Below, piece after piece: positions 34,994-44,992 of a DNA stretch of 64,000 nucleotides; positions within the stretch are counted from its first letter, which is position 1, and the number at the start of each line of letters is the position of its first letter. The position numbers and the translations under genes were made by a program. The DNA is from G963668435 sp963668435 (GTDB taxonomy: Bacteria; Latescibacterota; Latescibacteria; Latescibacterales; Latescibacteraceae), in the NCBI GenBank assembly GCA_963668435.2, contig CAXXSC010000001.1, forward strand, positions 434,001 to 498,000, given 5' to 3'. Below the pieces are notes generated by a model. That model was not told where the DNA came from. It ran no database searches and was given only the letters and a program-made list of their open reading frames with translations.

Positions 34994-37444
34994 TTAATTA
35001 ATCTCACGAATTTTCTTGGCCGGCGCTTTTCTGATAAAACGCTGCCTGCCGCCGGTTTTAAGTCGGATGATACGCGACCGGGACGACGAACTTCGTTTGG
35101 ATTTGCCGGATGATCCGCTTTTTGATCCCTTACCGCCATCTGATGAACCGTTGTCAGTGTTTTTTGCGCGGTTATCTTTTTTAGGCTGATGGCCCTGCTT
35201 TTCCTGTTTTTCCGGCTTCTCCTGTTGAGAAGTCGTATCAGTTATTTTAGGTGCGCGAGGTTTTCTGGATCGTCGCTGGCGAGGCTTTTTCGCGCTGTTT
35301 GCGCCGTTCTCGGTGTTTTCTTTGCCGTTTTGCGTGGCTTCACCGGCGCTTTGTTTTTCCTCTTGTTTGGCTTCCTGCGGCTCAGCCTGTTTGGCCTTAT
35401 TATCATCCTTGGCAGGTTGTCTTCGCTGAGAGCCTTTGCCGCGGGAGGGTTTTCTCCTTTTACGCCGCGTTTTTCTGCCGATATCCTCGCCGTTGATAAT
35501 ACGATCGATTTCGGGACCGTCGAGCACTTCATATTTCAACAGTGCGTTGGTCAGGTCCTCGAGCTGATCCATGTGCTCGCGGATAATAGTCTCGGCTTTC
35601 TGCTGGGCAGTCTCGACCAGTTTTCTGACTTCCTGATCGATCGCAATGGCCGTTTCCTCGGAATAGTCCTTGTGAGAGGCTATCTCACGGCCCAGGAATA
35701 TCTCCTGGTCTTTCTGTCCAAATGTCAGGGGGCCGAGTCGCTTGCTCATACCCCATTCGCAGACCATTTTCCGGGCAAGTTTGGTCGCGTTCTCGATATC
35801 GTTCGCCGCACCGTTCGTGATGTCGCCGAACTTGATCATTTCAGCGGCCCGTCCGCCAAGCAGCCTGACCAGTGTGCCGATACAATAGTTATACGACCAG
35901 TTATGTTTTTCATCCGAAGGAAGGAACTGTGTTTGGCCGAGAGCCCGTCCGCGCGCGATAATCGATACTTTATGGACCGGATCGGTGTGCTCTGCATACT
36001 TTCCGGCGAGAACGTGACCAGCCTCGTGACAGGCTGTCAGGGCTTTTTCAGCGTCATTGATGACCATCGAACGCCGTTCGGCGCCCATCATGACCTTGTC
36101 TTTCGCTTCCTCGAAATCGGCCATGGTGACCTCGCGCCGGTTTATGCGTGCGGCCAGAAGGGCGGCTTCGTTAACAACATTCGCAAGGTCGGCGCCGGTC
36201 ATGCCGGGTGTGCCCTTCGCGATGCGCTCGAGATCAATGTTTTTAGCGGACTGGATTTTCTGTGCATGGACCTTGAGAATCTGCTCGCGGGCCTTGACAT
36301 CCGGCCAGTCGACCACGATCTGACGGTCGAAACGTCCGGGCCTCAGAAGCGCCGGATCGAGCACGTCGGGACGGTTCGTCGCGGCAACGAGAATGACACC
36401 GTCGTTGGACTCGAAACCGTCCATCTCCACGAGGAGCTGGTTCAGTGTCTGTTCGCGCTCGTCATGACCGCCGCCGATTCCTGCGCCGCGCTGACGGCCG
36501 ACAGCATCGATCTCGTCGATGAATATGATGCAGGGGGCATTGGTCTTGCCCTGCTCAAAAAGATCGCGGACACGGGAAGCGCCGACACCGACGAACATTT
36601 CGACAAAATCGGAGCCGCTCATGCTGAAGAACGGCACACCGGCCTCACCGGCGACAGCTCTCGCGAGAAGTGTCTTGCCGGTGCCAGGAGGTCCGACAAG
36701 GAGGGCGCCTTTCGGGATTTTTCCGCCGAGACGCTGGAATTTACGCGGCTCTTTCAGGAAATCTATAATTTCTTCAAGTTCGGTTTTCGCCTCGGTGACT
36801 CCAGCGACATCTTCGAATGTGACCTTGGGCTGGTTCTCGGCCAGCATTTTTGCCCGCGACTTGCCGAATGTGAACACACCTTTGGGGCCGCCCTGCATCT
36901 GCCTGAGGAAAAAGAGCCAGATACCGAAGATCAATATCCACGGCAGGGTGTTGAACATGACGGTCATCCAGGTCCGCTCGGGCTCGATCTTTATATTGAC
37001 CTTATGGGAGAGCAGCTCGTCAAGGAAGGCGCGGTCATAATGACCGATCTCGACCCTGATGCCGTTGTAACTGCTTTTTTCGCCGTTGATGTCAATGGTC
37101 TGAGGTGTCTTGAATTTTCCGGTGAGGCTGCCATTACGGATTTTCGCCTCGGCAAAAGTATCCTGCTTGAGAAAATCGTCAAACTGTGTATAGGTGATTT
37201 CCGCGTATTGTGCTGTCTCGGAGTTCATGTTCCGCCACATGAAGAAGCCGAGCATGATAAGGAGGATAATGAAGGCCAGGCGGTGGCCGAAAGGCCAGCC
37301 GGTTTTTCCCTGCTGTTTGCCCTGTTTGGAGGGCTGAGGGCCGCTCATGCGTTTTTTCTTGAGAAGATCGCGGTCGCTGGGCCTTTTCCGCATATCCTGT
37401 TTTTTTACGATGCCGTTGTCGGGCATGTCGTTTCTGTTCATCAT
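34994..37444 (-). CDS. ftsH: ATP-dependent zinc metalloprotease FtsH with a long basic tail
   Basis: An 816-residue membrane-anchored AAA+ protease. Order: basic N-terminus, transmembrane segment (LAFIILLIMLGFFMW), periplasmic domain, second transmembrane segment (TLPWILIFGIWLFFL), Walker A GPPGTGKT (about 251), Walker B CIIFIDEIDAVG, second region of homology NRPDVLDPALLRPGRFDR, zinc motif HEAGH (about 474). The standard protein ends near residue 650 (GPEIDRIINGED). A low-complexity tail of about 165 residues follows, rich in K, R, Q, E, S and G (RKTRRKRRKPSRGKG...), closing with RSRIIRLKTGGRQRFIRK. Such a tail is not usual for FtsH and may bind nucleic acid or membrane. It is downstream of tilS. 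Confidence 0.95.
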   Translation of the reverse strand: MMNRNDMPDNGIVKKQDMRKRPSDRDLLKKKRMSGPQPSKQGKQQGKTGWPFGHRLAFIILLIMLGFFMWRNMNSETAQYAEITYTQFDDFLKQDTFAEAKIRNGSLTGKFKTPQTIDINGEKSSYNGIRVEIGHYDRAFLDELLSHKVNIKIEPERTWMTVMFNTLPWILIFGIWLFFLRQMQGGPKGVFTFGKSRAKMLAENQPKVTFEDVAGVTEAKTELEEIIDFLKEPRKFQRLGGKIPKGALLVGPPGTGKTLLARAVAGEAGVPFFSMSGSDFVEMFVGVGASRVRDLFEQGKTNAPCIIFIDEIDAVGRQRGAGIGGGHDEREQTLNQLLVEMDGFESNDGVILVAATNRPDVLDPALLRPGRFDRQIVVDWPDVKAREQILKVHAQKIQSAKNIDLERIAKGTPGMTGADLANVVNEAALLAARINRREVTMADFEEAKDKVMMGAERRSMVINDAEKALTACHEAGHVLAGKYAEHTDPVHKVSIIARGRALGQTQFLPSDEKHNWSYNYCIGTLVRLLGGRAAEMIKFGDITNGAANDIENATKLARKMVCEWGMSKRLGPLTFGQKDQEIFLGREIASHKDYSEETAIAIDQEVRKLVETAQQKAETIIREHMDQLEDLTNALLKYEVLDGPEIDRIINGEDIGRKTRRKRRKPSRGKGSQRRQPAKDDNKAKQAEPQEAKQEEKQSAGEATQNGKENTENGANSAKKPRQRRSRKPRAPKITDTTSQQEKPEKQEKQGHQPKKDNRAKNTDNGSSDGGKGSKSGSSGKSKRSSSSRSRIIRLKTGGRQRFIRKAPAKKIREIN

Positions 37445-37527
37445 ATTATTATTCGATTCCTTTAGGTGCTGCTCCGGTTTTTACCATGTATCGCCTCGCC
37501 CTGTCCATGGGCGCCGCCGTATCATGA

Positions 37528-38970
37528 TCAGCGGTTAAACATGGTCCGTGTGATGCCGTTGTGAAACTCCAGTCTCAAAAGCGATGTGACCGCTTTTACG
37601 GTTCCAGATTCTGAATCAGGTATCCGCAGCAATTCCGAGGAGCGAACTCCCGGAATCCATACCGGTATTGCGCCTGCCCGGATGACCGGAACCTGGTGCC
37701 TGAGAATTTTCGGGACTGCCTGAGCGATGCAATCGCTGATTTTCACCGTCTCTTTCATGCCGAACGGTTTCATCCGTTCGCCTTTGACAACAGGGCCGGC
37801 AGTCAGTGGGCCGTGTGTCTCGATAATATCGTGTGAAACAAGCACCGAACTGATACCGTCCACAGCGTTGTCCGCCCTTGTCCCGGAAACCGAGATTGAG
37901 CCGCCGCCAGAAGGCAGTTCCATTGTGCCGTGCAAGTGAATGTCCGCTGGTTCGGGCAGGGGATCCGGGACGGTGAATATCACGACACCCCGTTCGACAC
38001 CAAACCTGATTTTTGCACTGATATCCATGCTGCATCGCGAATTTTCGAGTTCGCTCATTACAGCATCGATTTCGCGCAGGTCCGTATCTCTGCCCTTGCC
38101 CTCGATCAGCATGAGCGCATGGCGGACAATGCGTTGTTTCACAATGTTATGATAATCCTCCATCCTTGATTTATCAAGGAGTATTTTGAATGGGTTAGCC
38201 AGGATAACACATTCACTGAAAGCATTGCCGACAACCGTGTCGAAATAGTCCTCCTGCTGACGGGACAGTTCCGCGAGCCGTCCGGCACTTTCACGGAAGG
38301 CGAGAGAAAAACGTTCCGTGATAAGCGGCATCAGTTCGTGCCTGATACGGTTTCTCGTGAAACGGTGGTCGTCGTTGCTCGAATCCTCGCGGAAACGGAT
38401 GCCTGCCGACTGTGCGTAACTTCGGATTTCATCCCGTGTGCACATAAGCAAAGGACGGCACCAGAGATCATCCCTTAACGGCAGGATTCCTTTGAGGCCG
38501 CCTGGCCCAGTCCCTCTTATCAGACGCTGGAGGATCGTTTCCGCCTGATCATCGAGCGAGTGTCCGGTGGCGATACGTTTCGCGCCGCAGTCCGATGCAG
38601 TACGTGCGAGAAAATCGAGACGTGCCGCGCGGGCTGCGCTTTCGAGCGATTCTTTTTTCTGTTCAAGTGTTCCCGGGGATAGTGTTTCTGTGACAAACGT
38701 AATCCCGATAGCGTTGCAGAAGTCCCTGACGAACTCCTGATCACCATCGGATTCTCTGCCTCTGAGGGCATGATTGAGATGGGCCCCCACGACACGGAAT
38801 TCTCTGTCGCGTGAAAGCTCGACAAGCACGGACAGGAGCACCATTGAATCACCGCCGCCTGAAACGGCCGCAACAATAGTACCTCCCGCCGCGGGAAGCA
38901 GTGAATGCTCCCGGCAGTAACTGTCGACTTTCCGGACAAAGGTTTCGGATGAAAACGCTGTGTCATGCAT
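37528..38970 (-). CDS. tilS: tRNA(Ile)-lysidine synthase
   Basis: Modifies C34 of the tRNA-Ile CAU anticodon to lysidine. The PP-loop motif is VAAVSGGGDSMVLLSVL (about 30-46), followed by GAHLNHALRG, ATGHSLDDQAETILQRLIRGTGPGGLKG, the signature CRPLL and RFREDSSNDDHRFTRNRIRHELMPLI. The C-terminal half is the usual variable TilS domain. I take the ATG at 38970 (480 residues); a GTG 19 codons upstream is in frame, and neither has a strong ribosome-binding site. It opens the tilS-ftsH-folP-cdaA block, with gltA upstream. Confidence 0.92.
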   Translation of the reverse strand: MHDTAFSSETFVRKVDSYCREHSLLPAAGGTIVAAVSGGGDSMVLLSVLVELSRDREFRVVGAHLNHALRGRESDGDQEFVRDFCNAIGITFVTETLSPGTLEQKKESLESAARAARLDFLARTASDCGAKRIATGHSLDDQAETILQRLIRGTGPGGLKGILPLRDDLWCRPLLMCTRDEIRSYAQSAGIRFREDSSNDDHRFTRNRIRHELMPLITERFSLAFRESAGRLAELSRQQEDYFDTVVGNAFSECVILANPFKILLDKSRMEDYHNIVKQRIVRHALMLIEGKGRDTDLREIDAVMSELENSRCSMDISAKIRFGVERGVVIFTVPDPLPEPADIHLHGTMELPSGGGSISVSGTRADNAVDGISSVLVSHDIIETHGPLTAGPVVKGERMKPFGMKETVKISDCIAQAVPKILRHQVPVIRAGAIPVWIPGVRSSELLRIPDSESGTVKAVTSLLRLEFHNGITRTMFNR

Positions 38971-39078
38971 AGTGAAACACCGTTCCGGGCGCTTTGCCCT
39001 GTCCGGTTCCGCTATTACTACAGGCACGCAGGCTTTGTGCGGATTCCGGACAAGAATGCAGGGGTCTCTGAGGGAAGG

Positions 39079-40251
39079 TCAGCTCTCGACGTTCTCGCCG
39101 ATCCTTTCGCCGATCGGAATAAAGGCGCGGTTGTACTCGCCGGTATATTTCGATGTCGGGCGGATCAGACGGTTGTTCTCGTACTGATCGAGAATATGAG
39201 CGACCCAGCCGGCAATACGCGACGCTGCAAATAGTGTCGTGTAAAACTCCGGCGGGATGCCGAGTGCGTTCTGGACGGTTGCCGAATAGAAATCAACGTT
39301 CGGATAAATGCCCTTGGACTTGATAACGATGTCCTCGATCATATGCGAGATCGTGTAAAGGTTCTTCTTGCCTTTTTCGCTGCAGAGCGCTTCCGACATG
39401 TTTCTCAGGTGACGGGCTCTCGGATCTTCCTTCTTGTAGACACGATGGCCGAATCCCATGACGCGCTGTCCCTGTGAAAGCATGGTGTTGATGTACTCTT
39501 CGACTTCATCCACGTTGTTGATCTTACGGAGCATTTTCATGACACGCTCGTTCGCGCCGCCATGAAGCGGGCCCTTGAGCGTAGCCAGTGCAGAGGTGAC
39601 CGCGGCATGGATATCGGCCTTTGTCGATGCTGTTACACGTGCGGCAAAAGTCGATGCGTTAAGGCCGTGGTCGGCATGGAGGAGCAGGAGCAGATCCATC
39701 GCCCGTGCGTGCTCCTTATCGGGCACTTCCCCGTTGAACATGTAGAGAAAATTCTGCGCCATGTTCAGCTTGGGGTCGGGTGAAAGGATTGTCTTGTTGC
39801 TGCGAATCCTGAACAGGCTCGCTACCAGTGCTTGCATCTGCGCGATAAGGCGGATGCCTTTCCGCCGGTTTCCCTCGAGTGAATTGTCCTCGAAGTCGGG
39901 ATCGAAAAAAGAAAGTGCGGAAACCGCGGTTCTCAGCACATCCATGGGATGGCTTGACGGCGGCATGATCTCCATCATCTGAATAACCTGTGTGGGGACC
40001 CGCATTTCACGGACGATCTCGCGTCGGAGGACTTTAAGCTGCTTGGCAGTAGGCAGGTCGCCGTTCAGCAACAGATGGATCGTTTCGACAAATGATGTCG
40101 TATGCTCTGCGATTTCGTGGATGTTGTACCCTTTGTAATAGAGATTGGCATGAATGCCGTCCACGAAAGAAATATCTGTTTCTGCCGCGACAACGCCTTC
40201 GAGACCCCTTATGACCTCATTGCCTGCAGCCTGCGTGTTTTCCTGTGCCAT
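39079..40251 (-). CDS. gltA: Citrate synthase
   Basis: A 390-residue citrate synthase (acetyl-CoA plus oxaloacetate). Motifs: His in LKGPLHGGANERVM, His in VMGFGHRVYKKEDPRARHL and Asp in NVDFYSATVQNALGIPPEFYTTLFAASRIAGW. RPTSKYTG near the end carries the substrate-binding arginine region. It is the smaller bacterial type of about 380-390 residues. AAGGAA precedes the ATG. A 2-methylcitrate synthase cannot be excluded on sequence alone, but no prp genes are nearby. Confidence 0.92.
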   Translation of the reverse strand: MAQENTQAAGNEVIRGLEGVVAAETDISFVDGIHANLYYKGYNIHEIAEHTTSFVETIHLLLNGDLPTAKQLKVLRREIVREMRVPTQVIQMMEIMPPSSHPMDVLRTAVSALSFFDPDFEDNSLEGNRRKGIRLIAQMQALVASLFRIRSNKTILSPDPKLNMAQNFLYMFNGEVPDKEHARAMDLLLLLHADHGLNASTFAARVTASTKADIHAAVTSALATLKGPLHGGANERVMKMLRKINNVDEVEEYINTMLSQGQRVMGFGHRVYKKEDPRARHLRNMSEALCSEKGKKNLYTISHMIEDIVIKSKGIYPNVDFYSATVQNALGIPPEFYTTLFAASRIAGWVAHILDQYENNRLIRPTSKYTGEYNRAFIPIGERIGENVES

Positions 40252-40681
40252 TTTCTATATTCCTTAAATAAAAACTGTATTAAGCCTGAAATTTATAGAT
40301 ATGTAATATACATAATAAAGGGCTGTCATATCAAGTTATAATAGTATTTGCTTTCGCAATGCGTAGGTTTGCCGCTGTTTCTGATTTTTCGACACGTCCA
40401 ATTTTCATCCCGGCGTTGAATTAAACTCATTACCGGTACCGCAGTTCCATGAAACATATGCATTGAGGGGGTATTTCCGTAGGTAAAACATATTGACGGC
40501 GAAATGGCAGCTTAATAAAAAGGATCCCTCGAAGCTTGCGCCGGGGTTGTTCGTAAAAAGAAAGCACTGCTGGCCGATATATGGTAACTGCGACTTTCGA
40601 TCCGGAGTGTTGCCGTGCGGCTTTGAGCTGAGGGTAAAAAAATAAGGGCCTGGTTTCACCAAGTCCTTGTTTTTATTTAAA
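40252..40681. other. Gene-poor stretch before tRNA-Gly
   Basis: About 430 bases. The left end holds the gltA promoter region (AT-rich). A hairpin terminator for the tRNA gene lies at about 40645-40675. An 85-codon open frame on the minus strand (40405-40662) has no ribosome-binding site, no recognisable domain and overlaps the terminator, so I do not call it a gene. Confidence 0.55.
40645..40675 (-). terminator. Terminator of tRNA-Gly
   Basis: On the minus strand AAGGACTTGG / CCAGGCCCTT (one G-U, one mismatch) followed by ATTTTTTT, directly downstream of the tRNA. Confidence 0.7.
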
Positions 40682-40756
40682 TGGAGCGGGAAACGAGACT
40701 TGAACTCGCGACATCCACCTTGGCAAGGTGGCGCTCTACCACTGAGCTATTCCCGC
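40682..40756 (-). tRNA. tRNA-Gly (anticodon GCC)
   Basis: Cloverleaf on the minus strand: acceptor GCGGGAA/TTCCCGC, D-arm AGCTCAGTGGTAGAGC, anticodon stem CCACC/GGTGG with loop TTGCCAA (anticodon GCC), T-arm GCGAGTTCAAGTCTCGT, discriminator T and encoded CCA (40684-40682). Length 72 plus CCA. Confidence 0.96.
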
Positions 40757-40917
40757 TCTCAATTTCAGAGTTCATAAAATAATCGATTTGATGGCCCGAC
40801 ACAAGAAAAAAATTAACCGGAAGACAACATTTCTTCCGGTTAACTTTCTGAATGTACGGAACAGTCGGCGGGAGCGTGTTTTACAGATCTTGCCCCCGTA
40901 ACATTATTCTGCTGAAA

Positions 40918-41793
40918 TCACACCGAACCGGCGATGATTTTGTCCATTCGCCTGCTGACATCGGTCAGGTAGGCCTCGTCGCCTGATTTCAATTCAGCTC
41001 CCATGTAGCCGGTGTAACGTATGTCGCTGAGAGCGTGTCTGACCTCGTTCCAGTCGATTGTGCCGTCGAGAATATTGGTGAACTGGCGCTCTTTCGTGTC
41101 GAACCCCTTGATATGCAGTTTGACAATCCTGCGGCCGAGTGTCCTGATCCAGTCCTGCGGGAAACCGTAGAGGGCGATATTGCCGCAGTCGAAATAGGCC
41201 TGGAGGTAGGGGCTCTCGAATTCGTCGACATAACTGGCGAACTCGATGGGTGAGAGCAGGAACTTGTTCCAGACATTCTCGATCGCGATGACAACATCGA
41301 GTTCGGCAGCCATTGGCAGGAGTTCTCTGATCACTTCCTGGGAACGCTTGTACGCGTCACGATAGGATGTTTCCGCATTGACAACGGCGGGTACGAGCAG
41401 AACAGTATCGCAGCCGAGAGTTTTGGCGTTCCTGAGAGAGGTCTCCATGCCCTCGATTCCCTCTTTTACTTTCGCGGAATCACTGCTGGAGAACGGGCAG
41501 CCCCAGTGCTTGGAATTCATGATCGAATGGATGGCGACACCGTTTTTTTCAGCGGCGTCTTTCATCTCCTGGACTTCCGCGTCTTTTTCCTGTGTCGGTA
41601 TCTCGACTCCTGCATAGCCTGCGCGTTTGATTATGGCGAATTTTTCGGCAATGCCCGGCCCGTCCGGCAGCATTCCCCAGTAAAGGCTCTTTTTGATTGT
41701 GCCGCGGAATGCTGGCGCCGCCGACACTGTTGTGGCTGCCATGCCCGTAACTGCCACTGCCGCTGTTGTTGTCATGAATGTTCTGCGTTTCAT
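40918..41793 (-). CDS. Tat-exported sugar phosphate isomerase/epimerase-like protein
   Basis: A 291-residue TIM-barrel protein with a twin-arginine signal (MKRRTFMTTTAAVAVTGMAA...SAAPA). Putative metal ligands: Glu in VVIAIENVWN, Asp in QAYFDCGNIA, His in IVKLHIKGFD and Glu in MGAELKSG, the hydroxypyruvate-isomerase-like arrangement. Export of a folded metalloenzyme fits Tat. It is related in fold to, but separate in sequence from, the tandem pair at 3.5-5.3 kb. AAGGGGAAGGGA lies upstream of the ATG. A divergent UroD/MtaA-type gene starts about 210 bases away. Confidence 0.75.
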   Translation of the reverse strand: MKRRTFMTTTAAVAVTGMAATTVSAAPAFRGTIKKSLYWGMLPDGPGIAEKFAIIKRAGYAGVEIPTQEKDAEVQEMKDAAEKNGVAIHSIMNSKHWGCPFSSSDSAKVKEGIEGMETSLRNAKTLGCDTVLLVPAVVNAETSYRDAYKRSQEVIRELLPMAAELDVVIAIENVWNKFLLSPIEFASYVDEFESPYLQAYFDCGNIALYGFPQDWIRTLGRRIVKLHIKGFDTKERQFTNILDGTIDWNEVRHALSDIRYTGYMGAELKSGDEAYLTDVSRRMDKIIAGSV

Positions 41794-42005
41794 GGGATGA
41801 TCCCTTCCCCTTGTAAAAGTATGTTTGTTTTTACCATATAGAAGTATAGTATACAGTGTTCACTGGTCAGGCAAGTGAAATCGCCACGGTTCCGTCTGAA
41901 AGTCTTTGCCTGTTATGGCAGTGCGTTCGCATGCTTTCCCCTTGTAAAGCATCCCGCCGCTGTGTATATATCAGCAACACGTACACGATTACTGGGGATT
42001 ACCGC

Positions 42006-43010
42006 ATGAACGCCCGTGAAATATTCCTTGCCGCTTTAAAACGTCAGCCGACACCACGTCCGGCAACAGGCAGCGCCACCTCGATGGTAACAACCGATCT
42101 TATGGAAACTGTCGGCGTTTCTTTTCCCGAGGCGCATATCGATACCGGGGCTATGGTTTCGCTTGCCGAGACCTCGTATACGATACTCGGTTTCGACAAT
42201 GTCATGCCGCTGTTCAGTGTCTGGCATGAGTCGGAGGCGTTGGGCTGCGAGGTCAACTGGGGTGATCCGGGCCATATGCCCGATTCCCGCGGTGCGCTCT
42301 ACAAAATCGATGACGAGATCAAAATTCCCGGCGATCTTTTAAAGCGCCGCGGCTGCCGTGTGCCGCTCGAGGCGATTACATTGCTGAAAAAACGTATCGG
42401 CGGAGAGGCCGCTGTGGTGGGCAAGGCTTTCGGGCCCTGGACACTCGGCTATCACCTTTTCGGTGTCGAGGAATTCCTCATCAACACGATCCTTAAACCC
42501 GATGCTGTCAGGCGGGCGATGGAAAGGCTCAAAGAGGTGACTGTGGCGTTCGCTAAGGCCCAGATAGATGCCGGTGCCGATGTACTCTGTCTGCCCGACC
42601 ATGCAACACGGGATCTCTGTTCGCCGGACGCTTACCGTGATTTCCTCGTCGACATGCATACCGAGCTTGTCGAACGTATTCCCTGCCCGCTTATCCTCCA
42701 TATCTGCGGCGACACGTCCGACAGGATCGCCTATATCAGGGAAACCGGTATCGACTGTTTCCATTACGACAGCAAAGTGACCGACAAAACCGCCCGGGAT
42801 CTTGCCGGTGAGCGCCTGTCGCTCATGGGCGGAACCTCGAATATCGACATCGTGATCGATGGCACTGAGGAGACAATTGCGGTGGATGTGAAAGCGAAAA
42901 TCGATGCCGGTATAGATATAATCGGTCCCGAATGCGCGGTCCCGCTCAATGCGCCGTATGAGAACCTCAGGATAATCGCCCGCGAAGCGAAGAAACAGGG
43001 AACTGCCTGA
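42006..43010 (+). CDS. UroD/MtaA-type methyltransferase family protein
   Basis: A 334-residue TIM-barrel protein of the uroporphyrinogen-decarboxylase superfamily, MtaA/CmuA branch. Zinc-type ligands are visible in LILHICGDTSDR (HxC) and GPECAVPLNAPYENL (Cys). The signatures CLPDHATRDLCSPD and the final NLRIIAREAKK are typical. The ATG at 42006 is chosen because TGGGGAT stands upstream and the family start (NAREIFLAALKRQPTPRPATG) begins there. Relatives transfer methyl groups between corrinoid proteins and thiols such as coenzyme M; the acceptor here is unknown. A second, more distant member is at 7.9 kb. Confidence 0.8.
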   Translation: MNAREIFLAALKRQPTPRPATGSATSMVTTDLMETVGVSFPEAHIDTGAMVSLAETSYTILGFDNVMPLFSVWHESEALGCEVNWGDPGHMPDSRGALYKIDDEIKIPGDLLKRRGCRVPLEAITLLKKRIGGEAAVVGKAFGPWTLGYHLFGVEEFLINTILKPDAVRRAMERLKEVTVAFAKAQIDAGADVLCLPDHATRDLCSPDAYRDFLVDMHTELVERIPCPLILHICGDTSDRIAYIRETGIDCFHYDSKVTDKTARDLAGERLSLMGGTSNIDIVIDGTEETIAVDVKAKIDAGIDIIGPECAVPLNAPYENLRIIAREAKKQGTA

Positions 43011-43066
43011 TATTTCTTGTTACAATATCACTGATAAAAAAACAATTTGACTTGCTGGAGAGAGAT

Positions 43067-44992
43067 GTGCGATTAAAAATAGCCGGTTCAACCGTAGATA
43101 CGGGAGCTTTAGCGCTTTTGCTTGTGGCGCTTGTCCTGTCTGTATCGGGATGTATTTTCAATGAAAAAGAAGAGAAAAAAGAAAGCGCTCCTGCTGTCAG
43201 TCTTGATTCATACAATCCCGCGGGAGAATTTGCCCTTCGCTACTATCCGATGGAGCCGGGCGCTGTATGGGAGTATTCCGCCGATTCGCTTATTGACGAT
43301 GTCAATACCCACTCCAATGAGACGGTGAGCTGTGTGGCTGTTTCGACCGAGGATGATTTGACGATGTTTTCACTGCGTTACGGCGATGTGGAGGATGCCA
43401 CGAGTTCCTACTGGCTCAACGGCAATGACGTGTATGGTGTCATTCCCGGCACGAGCAGCCAGAAAGCTGTGGGCAAGCCCGCAGCTGCCGAAAAGATCGA
43501 GGAGCTCATTTTTGACGAGGATGATCTCAGGCTCCTTTATCGTTTTGATGTGCCGTCCGGCAGCTCATGGAAAATCTTCGAGGAAACCGAATCTGACTCA
43601 TACATGGCCAACGGCGTCTATGTCCCCGGAAATGAATATTATCATTATGTCATGACCGGGAAATATCTCGGCGAGGAAACGATTGAATCCGGCGGTGTCG
43701 TATATGAAAACTGTAAAAAATTCAGGCACAGGACTGAGTTCACATATCGTTATGTCATCAGGGATACATTTTCGGCGTATGTCAGTTCGGAGAGCTATGA
43801 GCTGACAGAGATCATGTATTTTGCCGCGGGAACGGGACTGGTAAAGACGGTGCGCGATTTTTCCTATGTCAGTACCGATGCCAAAAGCTCCGGGCATGAG
43901 GAGCTGGAGCTCGCGAGCTATACGGTGTTTGGGGCATCGCCGGATACTGTGAGGCTGAGCAGTGTCCGCGGCAGGATTCTTTTCCCTGATGGGAACGCGG
44001 CACCCGGTGTCAGGGTTGAGATTGAAGGCGGCGGCGTTCAGAAAGCCGCGGAAACGGATGCGGACGGCTTTTTCAGATTCGACGGGCTCGATCCGGGCAC
44101 ATATACCGTAGCAATTACGGACGGGAACTGGTCGGTGCTGCCGCTCAAAGCGAAAGCCGCCATAACGAACCATGACATGGATGTCGGTGTGTTTCTCTGC
44201 GAAGAAAAGAAGGGCCTGTCCGGAATGCCCACGGCCGGAGCCGATAACTATTTCCCCTTCAGGACTGGGGCGTCGTGGCTCTATGATCTTGATGAATATG
44301 ACTATGAAAGCGGGCAGTTTGAACGAACGATTTCCGTTTCGGTGATCGCCAGGGGAGAGATTGAAAACGATTATAATGGCAAGACCTATGACTTGCTGGA
44401 AAGCAGTGACAGCCCGCGATATACCTGCCGTCGTTTCGACGGGGACTCTGTCTATGAAATGACTGCGCATTATTATGGTGAATACCTTCACGAGGTCGCG
44501 AAACCCTCGCAGCTGTCATCGGTGGAGAAAGCCGAAATCGCCATGCTGAACGAGCTCGAGGAAGGACTTTTCTATCGGCTCGACCGTCCTGCGAGAAGCG
44601 CCCATGTGATCGGCTATTCAAGCTCGAGCGAGGACAGTGTCGCCATGAATATCAACCTGAGCTCATGTTATTCCGGTCTCGAGACAGTGACTGTCGAGGC
44701 TGGTACGTTCGAGGACTGTCTTCGCTATGACATTGTGTATCAGGTCGGCACAGTTGCCGATACACACAGCGGTTATCCCGACATGTATTATGTCAACGGC
44801 GGGATGACCATGATTTTCACGCGGTGGTTTGCGAAAGATGTGGGCCTTGTCCGGGAGACGCAGACACGCTATGAGGCCTATGAGGAATGCAGCGGCCCGA
44901 ATGACTGCACTATGCAGGACAGCCGTTTCATCCTCTGTAACGAGTACGTTCTGCGGGGTGTGTCGTTTCTGGAAAACGATGGTGAAAACTGA
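43067..44992 (+). CDS. Large lipoprotein with a carboxypeptidase-regulatory-like domain
   Basis: GTG start at 43067 with GGAGAGAG just upstream, and a lipoprotein signal with lipobox LSVSGC. The 641-residue product has two related beta-rich halves, each opening with an aromatic motif (YYPMEPGAVWEYSADS and YFPFRTGASWLYDLDE). Between them is a CarboxypepD_reg/Ig-like segment (VRGRILFPDGNAAPGVRVEIEG...DADGFFRFDGLDPGTYTVAI, about residues 305-375). No catalytic motif is visible. It is likely an outer-membrane or surface lipoprotein. It follows the MtaA-type gene by 56 bases but need not be functionally connected. Confidence 0.65.
   Translation: MRLKIAGSTVDTGALALLLVALVLSVSGCIFNEKEEKKESAPAVSLDSYNPAGEFALRYYPMEPGAVWEYSADSLIDDVNTHSNETVSCVAVSTEDDLTMFSLRYGDVEDATSSYWLNGNDVYGVIPGTSSQKAVGKPAAAEKIEELIFDEDDLRLLYRFDVPSGSSWKIFEETESDSYMANGVYVPGNEYYHYVMTGKYLGEETIESGGVVYENCKKFRHRTEFTYRYVIRDTFSAYVSSESYELTEIMYFAAGTGLVKTVRDFSYVSTDAKSSGHEELELASYTVFGASPDTVRLSSVRGRILFPDGNAAPGVRVEIEGGGVQKAAETDADGFFRFDGLDPGTYTVAITDGNWSVLPLKAKAAITNHDMDVGVFLCEEKKGLSGMPTAGADNYFPFRTGASWLYDLDEYDYESGQFERTISVSVIARGEIENDYNGKTYDLLESSDSPRYTCRRFDGDSVYEMTAHYYGEYLHEVAKPSQLSSVEKAEIAMLNELEEGLFYRLDRPARSAHVIGYSSSSEDSVAMNINLSSCYSGLETVTVEAGTFEDCLRYDIVYQVGTVADTHSGYPDMYYVNGGMTMIFTRWFAKDVGLVRETQTRYEAYEECSGPNDCTMQDSRFILCNEYVLRGVSFLENDGEN

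Noticed and set aside
35189..37465. Long plus-strand open frame opposite ftsH
   Set aside because: It is antisense to a certain gene; GC-rich codon use leaves the opposite frame open by chance, and its translation has no domain.
40405..40662. 85-codon open frame between gltA and tRNA-Gly
   Set aside because: No ribosome-binding site or recognisable domain, and it overlaps the tRNA terminator hairpin.
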